DNA from: Nitrospiria bacterium
GTDB lineage: Bacteria; Nitrospirota; Nitrospiria; JACQBZ01
Assembly: GCA_035517655.1 (NCBI GenBank)
Contig: DATIYJ010000056.1
Span: forward strand, 1-64,000
Direction: 5' to 3'
DNA: 64,000 bases
Below, in pieces: positions 8,418-17,357 of the stretch (within the stretch, counting starts at the first letter, position 1; every line of letters starts with the position of its first letter). The translations under genes were made by a program, and so were the position numbers. The notes beneath the pieces are model-generated. The model was given only the letters and a program-made list of their open reading frames with translations. It was not told the DNA's origin and searched no databases.

Positions 8418-8777
8418 CTATTTCTGTAAATCACCCTTCAGGTAGATGACCAACGCATCCGCTTCGGCCTCCGAGGCCATTCCGCTGGGCATCGGGTTCG
8501 CAATGTTCGCATACTTCTTTTCCTTTTCCGTCCGGCCCATCATGATGACTTTTTTTATTTCGGCGGGCGCTCCCTGGATGATAAACGGATCGCCTTTCAA
8601 GGTCGGACCCACGGGAGTGCCCTGTCCTTTGGGGCCGTGGCAGGGGGTGCACTTGGAAGCGAACAGCTGGGCGCCGTCCATCGCGAACGAAACATCCGGA
8701 ATGAGCAGCGTCGCCCAGAAAAAGATACCGACCGCCGCCGCTTCGAGTCGGGCCCGCGGATAAACGTTTCGCATCAT
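8418..8777 (-). CDS. Small monohaem cytochrome c
   Basis: 119-residue secreted cytochrome. A signal peptide of about 32 residues ends near VSFA. The haem motif is CTPCH (about residues 43-47), and a downstream NPMPSGM offers the axial methionine. The start ATG at 8777 has an AGGAGG site 7 bases upstream. It is a class I type cytochrome, periplasmic, probably an electron carrier. It lies directly upstream of sqr on the same strand, which suggests that electrons from sulfide oxidation or quinol oxidation pass through it; this is inference. Confidence 0.88.
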   Translation of the reverse strand: MMRNVYPRARLEAAAVGIFFWATLLIPDVSFAMDGAQLFASKCTPCHGPKGQGTPVGPTLKGDPFIIQGAPAEIKKVIMMGRTEKEKKYANIANPMPSGMASEAEADALVIYLKGDLQK

Positions 8778-8868
8778 TCTAGACCCTCCTGGTTCATCAC
8801 GTTCCTGATAGGCGTCGCTGCTTCCTCCCTTCGACCGGCCGACGATCCCTTCATCCCGGCATCCGGAA

Positions 8869-9033
8869 TCAAGTCTTGCGGTCGGTCTTCGCCATGAAAC
8901 TGCTGATCAGTTGCTCCACCTTTTTTGAACCGCAGCCGGGGCAGGACACATTTTTCTCTTCGTGTTCCCGGAGCGACAAAGCGGCCGTGAAAACCTTTCC
9001 GCACCCGCTGCATTCATATTCATAAATAGGCAT
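8869..9033 (-). CDS. FmdB-type zinc-ribbon protein
   Basis: 54-residue protein starting MPIYEYECSGCGKVF, the signature of the FmdB/CxxC_CxxC_SSSS regulatory family, with a second zinc knuckle CPGCG and the usual LISSF serine-containing tail. Both CxxC pairs (Cys8/Cys11 and Cys31/Cys34) should bind one zinc ion. The function of the family is not established. It lies between the phosphoribosyltransferase and the cytochrome/sqr genes on the same strand. Confidence 0.85.
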   Translation of the reverse strand: MPIYEYECSGCGKVFTAALSLREHEEKNVSCPGCGSKKVEQLISSFMAKTDRKT

Positions 9034-9082
9034 CGGCTCTCTCCTCTTCTCCCTCTCGAGCGCATCACCGGTTATACCGCCC

Positions 9083-9736
9083 CTATCGTTTAAGGTTGCC
9101 GGTCCTGGAGCGGCTTCGCTTGAGGATTGTGATCACCTCTTCGTCGGAGACCTGGGGAAATTCAAGAAAAAATTGCCCGACCGCATAAAAAACTTCCGGA
9201 ACTTCCAGACAAACGACCTCGTCCGCCAGCTCTTGAATCATTGGCAAGGCCTCACGGGATGCGACCGCCGTTGCGGCGATCAATTTAGACGGCTTTCGGG
9301 CCCGCACGGTTCGGAGCGAAGCCACCATGGTGGCGCCCGTGGCGATTCCGTCATCCACCACAATCACAACGCGACCCGAAGGATCAACGGCGGGATGTAC
9401 GGGCGTATAGCGCGCGCGCCGGCTGCGCAAAACCGTCATCTGCGCTTTCTTTTCACGGACGATGTATTCGTCTCCGACTCCCAAGCGGCCGGCATACTCG
9501 CCCAAATAGACATGCCCTTTCTCGTCCACCGAACCGATCGCCAATTCGGGCTGACCAGGCGCCGCCAGCTTGTGCACCAGAACCACATCCAAATCGCCGT
9601 CCAGAGCCTCGGCGATCGCCTCGGCCATGGGAACGGCGCCCCGAGGAATGGCCAAGATCAACGGATTTCGCCCGCGGTACCCGCTCAACTTCTCCGCCAA
9701 TAAGCCTGCGGCTTCCGCCCGGTCTTTAAAAAACAT
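9083..9736 (-). CDS. Phosphoribosyltransferase-family protein
   Basis: 217-residue type I phosphoribosyltransferase fold. The PRPP-binding motif is VVIVVDDGIATGATM near residue 125, preceded by an IPRGAVPMAEAIAEAL loop near residue 30. It belongs to the stand-alone family often found near phosphate or stress genes, in which the base substrate is unknown. No purine or pyrimidine pathway genes flank it, so I do not name a nucleobase. It has its own upstream region (9737-10223) shared with divergent dnaE. Confidence 0.8.
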   Translation of the reverse strand: MFFKDRAEAAGLLAEKLSGYRGRNPLILAIPRGAVPMAEAIAEALDGDLDVVLVHKLAAPGQPELAIGSVDEKGHVYLGEYAGRLGVGDEYIVREKKAQMTVLRSRRARYTPVHPAVDPSGRVVIVVDDGIATGATMVASLRTVRARKPSKLIAATAVASREALPMIQELADEVVCLEVPEVFYAVGQFFLEFPQVSDEEVITILKRSRSRTGNLKR

Positions 9737-9869
9737 AGGATCCCTCGCTTTTAAAAACCCGACATCCTAAACACGTCTGTATGATTTTCCTTACTAAAAT
9801 AGGATTGCAATGGTTATGCCACCTCCAGCGGATGGAACGGGAAACGATGGGGAAGAGCAAAACCTCTCG

Positions 9870-9886
9870 ATATCACAAGGTGATAT
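9870..9886. promoter_or_regulatory. Perfect 7-bp inverted repeat, possible operator
   Basis: ATATCAC and GTGATAT flank a 3-base centre. It lies 134 bp upstream of the phosphoribosyltransferase start and about 280 bp upstream of the dnaE promoter. The dyad length suits a dimeric repressor site. No regulator gene is adjacent. Confidence 0.3.
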
Positions 9887-10161
9887 TGTCTCGCTACGAA
9901 CATGCTCGTGCCCGGATAACGCACAATCCGTTTTATTCTACCAGATAATGTCAAAATGGGTGGACAATTTAAATTAAACACGTCGGCGGGTCTTTACTTT
10001 TCAGACGATTCCGATCTGTTCAAGACCTTAGACAGTTTTCAATCCGTTTTACACTGCTCATTAATAAATAGAGCGGGCATGGATCACGGCCCCCCCCTTA
10101 TTCCAGGATCGGGACGACCGACACATCGGGTCCGAACACCCGAAGCAACATTTTGGCCTGA

Positions 10162-10191
10162 TTGACTTTTTCCTAGGCATAACGGTAAAAT
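10162..10191 (+). promoter_or_regulatory. Putative sigma-70 promoter of dnaE
   Basis: TTGACT (10162-10167) and TAAAAT (10186-10191) with an 18-bp spacer, 33 bp before the dnaE ATG. The position and the near-consensus boxes support it. Confidence 0.6.
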
Positions 10192-10223
10192 GATCTTGAA
10201 TTGAATCCCTGGCTCACAAACCC

Positions 10224-13200
10224 ATGAAGCACTCCGACTTCGTCCATCTCCATTGCCACACCCAGTACAGTCTGTTGGACGGCGCGAACCCCGTTAACGC
10301 GCTGCTTCAACAGGCCGTTTCTTTCCGGATGCCGGCCCTGGCCATCACCGATCACGGAAACCTTTTCGGTGCCATCGAGTTCTACCAGAAAGCGCGGGCG
10401 GCCGGGATCAAGCCCATTATCGGCTGTGAGATGTATGTCTCGCCCAAAAGCCATCGCGACAAGGAGTCCGGCGGACTCCATCATGAATATTATCACTTGA
10501 TCCTGCTCGCGGCCGACCGTACGGGATATAAAAATCTGATCAAACTGGTGAGCGCCGCTCACCTGGACGGCTTCTACTACAAACCCCGCATCGACAAGGA
10601 CTTGCTCCAAAAACATCATGAAGGGCTGATCGGCCTGTCGGCCTGCCTCCGGGGCGAAATTCCGAGCCTGCTCGCCAACGGCGAACCCGAGAAGGCGCTG
10701 GCCGCGGCCGGCGCCTACGAAGAGATCCTCGGAAAGGGAAACTTCTACCTTGAAGTCCAACACAACGGGCTGGAGGCCCAACAGAAGATCAACAAAGAAC
10801 TGGTCGAACTCCATCGAAAAACGGGGATGGCCCTCGCCGCCACCAACGACGCCCATTATTTAACCCGCGGTCACGCGCGCGCGCACGACATCCTCCTCTG
10901 CCTGCAGACCGGAAAGACGGTGAATGAACCGGACCGGATGCGGTTCGGATCGGAAGAAAACTATCTCAAGTCGGCCGAGGAAATGGCCGCGAATTTCTCG
11001 GAGCTTCCCGAAGCCGTCCTCAATACAAAGCTGATTGCGGAACGCTGCAACCTCGATCTGACCTTCGATCAAATCCATCTCCCTCATTATAAAGTTCCAA
11101 ACGGGTTCACCCGCGAACACTATCTGGACAAACTGGCCCGGGAAGGGCTGGCCGCGCGGCTTAAAAGCAAGTCTCCGGATTGTCCTTCGGACGAGGTGTA
11201 CGTTCAACGTCTCGCGACCGAGTTGGCCGTCCTCAACAGCATGGGCTACGCCGGGTATTTCCTGATCGTCTGGGACATCATCAATTATGCCCGGTCGCAC
11301 GGCATCCCGGTCGGACCGGGGCGGGGCTCGGCGGCCGGAAGTCTCGTGGCCTATGCGTTGAGGATCACGGATATCGATCCGATGAGGTACGATCTTCTGT
11401 TTGAGCGGTTTTTGAACCCCGAACGCGTCTCGCTCCCCGACATCGACATGGACTTCTGCATGGACCGGCGGGAGGAGGTGATCCGTTACGTCACCGAAAA
11501 ATTCGGCCCGGATCACGTCTGCCAGATCATCACGTTCGGAACGATGGCGGCCAAGGCCGTGATCCGGGACGTCGGGCGCGTGCTGGAGCTTCCCTACGCC
11601 GAAGTGGACAAAGTGGCCAAGCTCGTTCCGAACACGCTCGGGATCACCCTGGACGAAGCCGTCAAGGCCGAGCCGCGCCTGCAGGAACTCTCCAAGACCG
11701 ATCCCAAGATCCAGGAGCTTCTATCGTTGGCGCGCTCCCTGGAAGGGCTGGCCCGCCACGCGTCCACGCACGCCGCGGGCGTCGTCATTTCGGAGGAACC
11801 GCTGACGGAACATGTGCCGTTGTACCGGGGCGCCAAGGGCGAAATCGTCACGCAATATGCCAAGGATGATCTGGAAAAAATCGGATTGGTCAAATTCGAT
11901 CTCCTGGGCCTCCGGACGCTCACGGTCATCGATCAAGCGGTCAAACTGATCAATAAGAAACGTTCCATCGAAGAAGCGATCCGGCCCAGCGATATCCCCC
12001 TGGACGATGCGAAAACGTATCAACAGCTCTCCTCCGGAGAAACCGTCGGCATCTTTCAACTGGAAAGCCGGGGCATGCGCGATCTCCTGGTTAAACTCAA
12101 GCCGGAAGGGTTCGAGGATCTGATCGCCATTCTGGCCTTGTACCGTCCGGGTCCCATCGGAAGCGGGATGGTGGATGATTTTATCAAGCGAAAGCGCGGT
12201 CTCGTTCCGATCAAATACGAGTTGCCGGAACTGAAAGAGATATTGAAGGAGACCTACGGCGTCATCGTTTATCAGGAGCAGGTGATGAAGATCGCCAACG
12301 TCCTGGCCGGATTCAGTTTGGGACAGGCCGACCTGCTCCGGCGGGCGATGGGAAAGAAGAAGCCCGAGGAGATGGAAAATCAGAAGGAACGCTTCATCAA
12401 GGGAGCGCGGGACAACGGAATACCCGAAAAGAAAGCCGAGAAGCTCTTCGATCTCATGGCCTATTTCGCCGGGTACGGATTCAACAAATCCCACAGCGCG
12501 GCCTACGCCCTGATCTCCTACCAGACCGCCTATTTAAAAGCGCATTATCCGGTCGAGTTCATGGCCGCACTGCTTTCCAGCGAAATGGGGAACGCCGACA
12601 AGGTGGTGCGGTACATCACGGAATGCCGGTCCCTGTCGATCAAGATCCTCCCGCCCGATGTCAACGAAAGCCGGCGGGATTTCACGGTCGTGGAGGACGG
12701 AATCCGCTTCGGGCTGGCCGCCATCAAGAATGTGGGCGGAAACGCGATCGATTCGATCCGGGAGGCCCGCGAACTGGGCGGGCCGTTCACGTCCATTTTC
12801 GACTTCTGCCGGCGCATCGACTCCCGGAAGGTCAACCGGCGCGCCATCGAAGGGCTCATCAAGAGCGGCGCCCTGGACTCGACGAAGGCCAGGCGGTCGC
12901 AGATGACGGCCGTCCTGGAAAAGGCCGTCGAGGAAGGGAACGTGGCCCAGCGAGACCGGCTGCAGGGGCAGGCCGCCCTGTTCGGTCAGGACTCCGGCCC
13001 GGAAAAGACATCCGGCCCCGACCCGCTTCCGCCGCTGGAGGAGTGGGACGAGTCGCAGAAACTCCGTCTTGAAAAGGAAAGCATCGGCTTTTACATCACG
13101 GGCCATCCCCTGGCGCGGTATGCGAATGAATTACGATACTATGCCACGGCCAACGCCGAAACCCTGGACGACGTCCCGGAAGACCGGCAGGTCAAACTGT

Positions 13201-13682
13201 GCGGCATCATCGCCCAGCAAAAGATCGCGACGACCAAACGGGGCGACAAGATGGCCTACCTGACGCTGGAAGACCTGCAGGGCTCGATCGAGATCCTGGT
13301 TTTTCCGGATCTGTACAAGAAGACCTCGGCCATTCTGACGCCGGACACCCCGCTTTTCGTCACGGGATTCGTCGACAAGGGCGAAAAGGGGGCCAAGGTC
13401 AAGGCGACGGGCATCGAACCCCTGGCCCAGGTCCGGGAACAGAGCACCCGCCGCGTCGATATCTGCCTCAATTCCACCGGCCTGACCTCCCAGGACCTTC
13501 ACCGCCTGAAGGACATCCTGCTCCGGCATCGCGGTTCATGCCCCGTCTATCTTCGCCTCGGGATGCCCAATCAAACCGAGTCCACCATCGCGGTGAATGA
13601 AGAGGTCCGGATCAAACCGACCGATCTTTTTGTGACCGACGTTGAACGGGAGTTCGGAAAGGGAACCGTTGTCTTGCGATGA
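10224..13682 (+). CDS. dnaE: DNA polymerase III alpha subunit
   Basis: 1152-residue replicative polymerase. The N-terminal PHP domain begins FVHLHCHTQYSLLDGA; PGRGSAAGSLVAYALRITDIDPMRYDLLFERFLNPERVSLPDIDMDFC contains the catalytic aspartates of the C-family palm (seen near residues 370-415). The helix-hairpin-helix segment, the beta-clamp region and the OB-fold (KLCGIIAQQKIATTKRGDKMAYLTLED) follow in the usual order. Length matches DnaE1. It is the first gene of a plus-strand pair with accA (36-bp gap). No Shine-Dalgarno is obvious before the ATG. The PHP metal-binding residues look intact, so residual proofreading is possible, which is inference. Confidence 0.97.
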   Translation: MKHSDFVHLHCHTQYSLLDGANPVNALLQQAVSFRMPALAITDHGNLFGAIEFYQKARAAGIKPIIGCEMYVSPKSHRDKESGGLHHEYYHLILLAADRTGYKNLIKLVSAAHLDGFYYKPRIDKDLLQKHHEGLIGLSACLRGEIPSLLANGEPEKALAAAGAYEEILGKGNFYLEVQHNGLEAQQKINKELVELHRKTGMALAATNDAHYLTRGHARAHDILLCLQTGKTVNEPDRMRFGSEENYLKSAEEMAANFSELPEAVLNTKLIAERCNLDLTFDQIHLPHYKVPNGFTREHYLDKLAREGLAARLKSKSPDCPSDEVYVQRLATELAVLNSMGYAGYFLIVWDIINYARSHGIPVGPGRGSAAGSLVAYALRITDIDPMRYDLLFERFLNPERVSLPDIDMDFCMDRREEVIRYVTEKFGPDHVCQIITFGTMAAKAVIRDVGRVLELPYAEVDKVAKLVPNTLGITLDEAVKAEPRLQELSKTDPKIQELLSLARSLEGLARHASTHAAGVVISEEPLTEHVPLYRGAKGEIVTQYAKDDLEKIGLVKFDLLGLRTLTVIDQAVKLINKKRSIEEAIRPSDIPLDDAKTYQQLSSGETVGIFQLESRGMRDLLVKLKPEGFEDLIAILALYRPGPIGSGMVDDFIKRKRGLVPIKYELPELKEILKETYGVIVYQEQVMKIANVLAGFSLGQADLLRRAMGKKKPEEMENQKERFIKGARDNGIPEKKAEKLFDLMAYFAGYGFNKSHSAAYALISYQTAYLKAHYPVEFMAALLSSEMGNADKVVRYITECRSLSIKILPPDVNESRRDFTVVEDGIRFGLAAIKNVGGNAIDSIREARELGGPFTSIFDFCRRIDSRKVNRRAIEGLIKSGALDSTKARRSQMTAVLEKAVEEGNVAQRDRLQGQAALFGQDSGPEKTSGPDPLPPLEEWDESQKLRLEKESIGFYITGHPLARYANELRYYATANAETLDDVPEDRQVKLCGIIAQQKIATTKRGDKMAYLTLEDLQGSIEILVFPDLYKKTSAILTPDTPLFVTGFVDKGEKGAKVKATGIEPLAQVREQSTRRVDICLNSTGLTSQDLHRLKDILLRHRGSCPVYLRLGMPNQTESTIAVNEEVRIKPTDLFVTDVEREFGKGTVVLR

Positions 13683-13718
13683 TCGTACAGGATTCGCAGG
13701 GCACGAAGGAGTCTCCTA

Positions 13719-14681
13719 GTGAAGGAACACCTGGATTTCGAAAAACCTCTCGTTGAATTCGAAGAGAAGATCGAAAAATTAAAGCCCTTCGCCAAGACCG
13801 ACCCGCTGATTCACCGCGAGATCGGAGTGCTTGAGAAAAAAGCCCAGGAAGTCCAGGCGGAAATTTACGCCAAGCTCACCCCCTGGCAGCGGACCCAACT
13901 GGCCCGGCACCCGAACCGGCCCAACACCCTGGACTACATCGCGTTCATGATCCACGATTTCGTCGAACTCCACGGCGATCGCCTCTACGGGGACGACCAC
14001 GCCATCGTCGGCGGCATCGGGATTTTCCGCAACCGCCCGGCCGTGATCATCGGACACCAGAAGGGCCGGAGCGTGAAGGAACGGGTCGATCGAAATTTCG
14101 GCATGCCCCACCCGGAGGGATACCGGAAAGCGTTGCGCCTGATGAAACAGGCCGAAAAATTCATGAAGCCGGTGATCACCTTCATCGATACGCCGGGCGC
14201 TTATCCGGGAATCGGGGCCGAAGAACGCGGGCAAGCCGAGGCGATCGCCCGGAACCTGATCGAGATGGCGCGACTCGCCGTGCCGATCGTCGCCGTCGTG
14301 ATCGGCGAAGGCGGGAGCGGAGGCGCGCTGGCCCTGGGCGTCGGGGACCGCATCCTGATGTTGGAGCATTCCATCTACTCCGTGATCTCGCCGGAAGGAT
14401 GCGCCGCCATTCTCTGGAACAACAGCGCCAAGGCCCTGGAGGCGGCGGAGGTTTTGAAAATGACCGCCAAGGACCTACGGTCCTTGGGCGTCATCGACGA
14501 AATCATTCCGGAACCCGTCGGCGGCGCCCACAAGGATCCGCCGCAGATGGCCGAGATTCTTGAAAAAGCGATCGAAAACCAATTGGCCCAGCTCGACGGC
14601 TTGAAAACCGACGACTTGCTTGAACAACGCTATCAGAAATTCAAAAAGATGGGCGTCTTCGGCGAGGACATCGTGCCGTAA
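13719..14681 (+). CDS. accA: Acetyl-CoA carboxylase carboxyltransferase subunit alpha
   Basis: 320-residue alpha subunit that, with AccD (60875-61708 in this window), transfers the carboxyl group from biotin to acetyl-CoA in the first step of fatty-acid synthesis. The N-terminal YLDFEKPL-like helix (HLDFEKPLVEFEEKIEKL), RHPNRPNTLDYI and the GEGGSGGALALGVGD oxyanion region are all visible. The start is GTG at 13719 with AAGGAG 7 bases upstream. It is probably co-transcribed with dnaE, an arrangement common in bacteria. It ends 25 bp from the convergent glutamate dehydrogenase. Confidence 0.96.
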   Translation: MKEHLDFEKPLVEFEEKIEKLKPFAKTDPLIHREIGVLEKKAQEVQAEIYAKLTPWQRTQLARHPNRPNTLDYIAFMIHDFVELHGDRLYGDDHAIVGGIGIFRNRPAVIIGHQKGRSVKERVDRNFGMPHPEGYRKALRLMKQAEKFMKPVITFIDTPGAYPGIGAEERGQAEAIARNLIEMARLAVPIVAVVIGEGGSGGALALGVGDRILMLEHSIYSVISPEGCAAILWNNSAKALEAAEVLKMTAKDLRSLGVIDEIIPEPVGGAHKDPPQMAEILEKAIENQLAQLDGLKTDDLLEQRYQKFKKMGVFGEDIVP

Positions 14682-14706
14682 GCCGGCGAACCGCTACAAC
14701 AACACC

Positions 14707-15963
14707 TCAAATGCCGCGCAAGTGGGTGGCGCGGGCCACTTTTTCGATCGCGACGATGTGGGCGGCCACCCGAAGCGTCGCCTTTTTCTCTCGAGCCATC
14801 GAGGCCACGTTTTGATAGCTCCGGGTCATGATCGTGCGGAGCTCACGGTTCACCTGTTCCTCCTCCCAGGAAAGCTGCTGCAGGTTTTGCGTCCACTCGA
14901 AATAGGAAACCGTCACACCGCCCGCGTTGGCCAGTATATCCGGGATGACGACGACCCCCTTCTTTTCAAGGATCTCATCCGCCGTCGTGGTCGTCGGGTT
15001 GTTGGCCCCTTCGGCGATCACCCTGGCCTTGATCCGGTCGGCGTTGAACTTATGGATCACGCCCCCGAGCGCGCAGGGGATGAGAACGTCGCAATCCAGT
15101 TCCAGCAGCGCCTCGTTCGTAACGGCCCGCGATTCCGGAAATCCGGCCAGACTCCGTTTTTCCGATTTGTAGGCCAGGACGCGCTCCATCGGAAGACCGT
15201 CGGGATTGTAAATTCCTCCCCGGCTGTCGCTGATCGCGATAATCCGGCCGCCCAGCTGGCTCATCAACCGCGCGGCGTGGCTTCCCACGTTGCCGATGCC
15301 CTGAATCACGATGCGGGACTTCCCGAGATCGAGATCGCACGCCCGGGCGGCTTCCTGAAGCACGAAGACGCACCCGCGGCCGGTCGCCGCGTCCCGGCCC
15401 TTCGACCCCCCCACCTCGACGGGTTTGCCTGTGACCACGCCGGGCGTGTAGCCGTGCCGCCGGCTGTACTCGTCCATGATCCAGGCCATGACCTGCGCAT
15501 TGGTGTTCACATCCGGAGCCGGGATATCCTGATACGGTCCTATCACCGCATCGAGCATCGAGATGAAGGTCCGGGTCATCCGCTCCATTTCCGCGGGCGA
15601 CAGGCGCTTCGGATCGCAAACGATCCCCCCCTTGGCGCCCCCGAACGGGATATTGACCACGGCCGTTTTCCAGGTCATCAGGGCCGCGAGCGACCGGACT
15701 TCGCCCAGATCGACCTCGGGATGATAGCGGATCCCGCCCTTCATCGGCCCACGGGCATTGTTATGCTGGACCCGATAACCGACAAAAATCTCCAGACGGC
15801 CGTCGTCCATACGGACCGGTATTTTGACCCGGATCTCCCGGTACGGCATTTTGAACAGCTCCCGGGTTTCCCGGTCCAACGCCATCGCGTCCGCCGCCCG
15901 GTCGAACTGGAACCGGGTCATTTTCTCGAAATCGATCCGCTCGTTTTCCGGCACGCCGGCCAC
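14707..15963 (-). CDS. gdhA: Glutamate dehydrogenase (Glu/Leu/Phe/Val dehydrogenase family)
   Basis: 418-residue enzyme that interconverts 2-oxoglutarate + ammonia and glutamate. The substrate domain carries GPMKGGIRYHPEV and the catalytic-lysine motif PFGGAKGGIVCDP. The Rossmann domain has VIQGIGNVGSHAA. The length fits the hexameric NAD(P)-dependent class. GTG at 15963 is the assigned start, with a GGGGGAG site about 7 bases upstream. The cofactor preference cannot be told with confidence from the sequence. The cupin gene is 15 bp upstream on the same strand. Confidence 0.95.
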   Translation of the reverse strand: MAGVPENERIDFEKMTRFQFDRAADAMALDRETRELFKMPYREIRVKIPVRMDDGRLEIFVGYRVQHNNARGPMKGGIRYHPEVDLGEVRSLAALMTWKTAVVNIPFGGAKGGIVCDPKRLSPAEMERMTRTFISMLDAVIGPYQDIPAPDVNTNAQVMAWIMDEYSRRHGYTPGVVTGKPVEVGGSKGRDAATGRGCVFVLQEAARACDLDLGKSRIVIQGIGNVGSHAARLMSQLGGRIIAISDSRGGIYNPDGLPMERVLAYKSEKRSLAGFPESRAVTNEALLELDCDVLIPCALGGVIHKFNADRIKARVIAEGANNPTTTTADEILEKKGVVVIPDILANAGGVTVSYFEWTQNLQQLSWEEEQVNRELRTIMTRSYQNVASMAREKKATLRVAAHIVAIEKVARATHLRGI

Positions 15964-15978
15964 CTTCCCGCTCCCCCT

Positions 15979-16380
15979 CTAATCCAACCAGACCCGGTCC
16001 GGATTATCGGGATCATCGATCGGCGAAGAAACGAAGAGAACCTGGGTCGGCTCGGTCTGGAATTCGCCGCCGTGAGGCGTGTTGGCCGGAATCACCCAGA
16101 TGTCCCCCTCCCGGACTTCCTGCACCCGATCGCCCACCGTGACTTTTCCCGTTCCTTTCAAAACATAACCGATCTCGTCGTGCGTCACGTGGACGTGTTT
16201 CTTAAACGGCCCCTTGTGACCTTGAAAAACAAAAACGCTGGACTGCTTGCCGTGGCCGATGTACGTCCGCTTGAACGCGTCCTTCGCGCCGAGCTTGTCT
16301 TTCTCCACCGCGTCGGCGACGCTTTGGATGTCGATCTTGGTCCGGTCCAACGATTGCTGACAGCATGAACAGGTATACAT
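15979..16380 (-). CDS. Cupin-domain protein with N-terminal CxCC motif
   Basis: 133-residue protein from an ATG at 16380, which has an AGGAGG site 7 bases upstream; a longer frame reaching 16641 runs into mtnB and is not used. The N-terminus has a CSCC cluster (MYTCSCCQQ), then a single-domain cupin barrel with HVHVTHDEIGYVLKG as first metal motif and PANTPHGGEF as second. The histidines could hold Fe or Ni. Adjacency to mtnB suggests acireductone dioxygenase, but the motif does not match ARD well, so the substrate is unknown. Confidence 0.75.
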   Translation of the reverse strand: MYTCSCCQQSLDRTKIDIQSVADAVEKDKLGAKDAFKRTYIGHGKQSSVFVFQGHKGPFKKHVHVTHDEIGYVLKGTGKVTVGDRVQEVREGDIWVIPANTPHGGEFQTEPTQVLFVSSPIDDPDNPDRVWLD

Positions 16381-16443
16381 GGCGATCCTCCTATTTTTAT
16401 TTGGGGGCCCGTGCGGAGAATAGATTCCGCGTCCTCCGAACCG

Positions 16444-16455
16444 CCTGCCGGCAGG
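16444..16455. repeat. 12-bp perfect palindrome between mtnB and cupin genes
   Basis: CCTGCCGGCAGG in the 127-bp gap. Nothing else is seen in this gap apart from the ribosome site of the cupin gene. Confidence 0.4.
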
Positions 16456-16507
16456 CAGGTGCCCACAAGCCCCGCCTCTCCCGCGGCACGGCCGCGAACC
16501 GGCTTTA

Positions 16508-17176
16508 TTATCCCGGCGGACCGCTTGGGTTTCGCCCCGAGCGCGCCGCGACGGCCTCGAACAGAAAATGATAGACTTCGGCGTGCCGTTTGGTCTCCCA
16601 AATATCCGCTCCCCAAATATAGGCCCCGTGATCCCGGACAAGGATGCAGAAGCTTTCCTGGAAAAGAGGGTTCTCGAGCACCCGACGGATTTCGCCCAGA
16701 AGATCCCGCTCCCGGGACGTGTTGTGGATCACGGGGACGGCATGCTTCGTCTGGTTTGAAACCCCCCGGATGCCCTTCAGCATTTCCAGCCCTTCGATGA
16801 CGATATGATCGCGGTCCCCGGCCAGATCGGCCGCGAGGACGGAAGACAGCGCATGACTGTGCATAACGGAACCGGCGCCGCGCCGGTCGATGACGGCGCA
16901 GAAAATAGGATTGCATTCGGATACGGCCAAGGAACGATTCCTGGGCGGTCTGATGACGGCGCCGTTTTGGCAATCCACGACAAACAGGTCGGAGGGTTTG
17001 ATTTCTTCTTTGTGAACACCGGTCGGCGCCATCAGAGCCGTTTTGGAGCCGTTGACGGCGCAGATCCCACCGCCGGTCCCGGCCACCCATCCCTTGTCGT
17101 AGAACAACCGAAGCATGCGACAGAGGAGTTGGGATTGGCCCATTCTGGATGCGGAGGGTTTTGCCATGGCGGTCAT
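16508..17176 (-). CDS. mtnB: Methylthioribulose-1-phosphate dehydratase (class II aldolase family)
   Basis: 222-residue class II aldolase/adducin fold. GTGGGICAVNGS near residue 34, a SECNPIFCAVIDRRGAGSVMHSHALSS zinc segment (His-x-His) and VRDHGAYIWG (third zinc histidine) match MtnB of the methionine salvage pathway, as do EMLKGIRG and VPVIHNTSRERDL. The enzyme removes water from methylthioribulose-1-phosphate. Other mtn genes are not in this window. A generic L-fuculose-phosphate aldolase-like role is less likely given the MtnB-specific motifs. Start at 17176; an ATG 3 codons later is equally possible. Confidence 0.82.
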   Translation of the reverse strand: MTAMAKPSASRMGQSQLLCRMLRLFYDKGWVAGTGGGICAVNGSKTALMAPTGVHKEEIKPSDLFVVDCQNGAVIRPPRNRSLAVSECNPIFCAVIDRRGAGSVMHSHALSSVLAADLAGDRDHIVIEGLEMLKGIRGVSNQTKHAVPVIHNTSRERDLLGEIRRVLENPLFQESFCILVRDHGAYIWGADIWETKRHAEVYHFLFEAVAARSGRNPSGPPG

Positions 17177-17182
17177 GATTTG

Positions 17183-17278
17183 AAGAACCCCAGCCTTCCA
17201 GCCGGGGATTCTTCGATCCGGGTGGAAAAGGCCCCATTTTGATTCGCTCGCAAACCCCGCCTCAGAGGCTGGGGTTCG
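17183..17278. repeat. REPIN-like doublet of inverted palindromes
   Basis: Two imperfect palindromes in opposite orientation. The first is at 17183-17213 (AACCCCAGCC...GCCGGGGATT). The second is at 17253-17276 (AACCCCGCCTC A GAGGCTGGGGTT). Each contains an AACCCCAGCC-type arm and they are 39 bp apart, like a REP doublet or the palindromic ends of IS200/IS605-type elements. It fills most of the gap between mtnB and scpB. Confidence 0.5.
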
Positions 17279-17357
17279 CTCGCTATGCGGATTCAGGTCG
17301 GTCGGAAATCCTCGATACGAAGCGGGGGGGGTGACGCAGCCCTCTAAGACAAACGGA

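Larger units (their letters stand above)
9737..10223. other. 487-bp divergent intergenic region
   Basis: No protein-coding or tRNA signal is visible. The sequence is more AT-rich than its surroundings. It holds a short perfect palindrome at 9870-9886 (ATATCAC AAG GTGATAT), which could be an operator, and the dnaE promoter at its right end. I could not find a convincing promoter for the phosphoribosyltransferase. Confidence 0.6.

Noticed and set aside
14620-16368. 582-codon open frame on the plus strand
   Set aside because: It overlaps the end of accA and is antisense to glutamate dehydrogenase and the cupin gene, which have clear motifs.
16321-16380. Acireductone dioxygenase for the cupin next to mtnB
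   Set aside because: The metal-binding pattern is HVHVTHDE, not the EHxHxDEE type of ARD.
15979-16641. Start of the cupin gene at 16641
   Set aside because: It would overlap mtnB and has no Shine-Dalgarno; the ATG at 16380 has a strong one.
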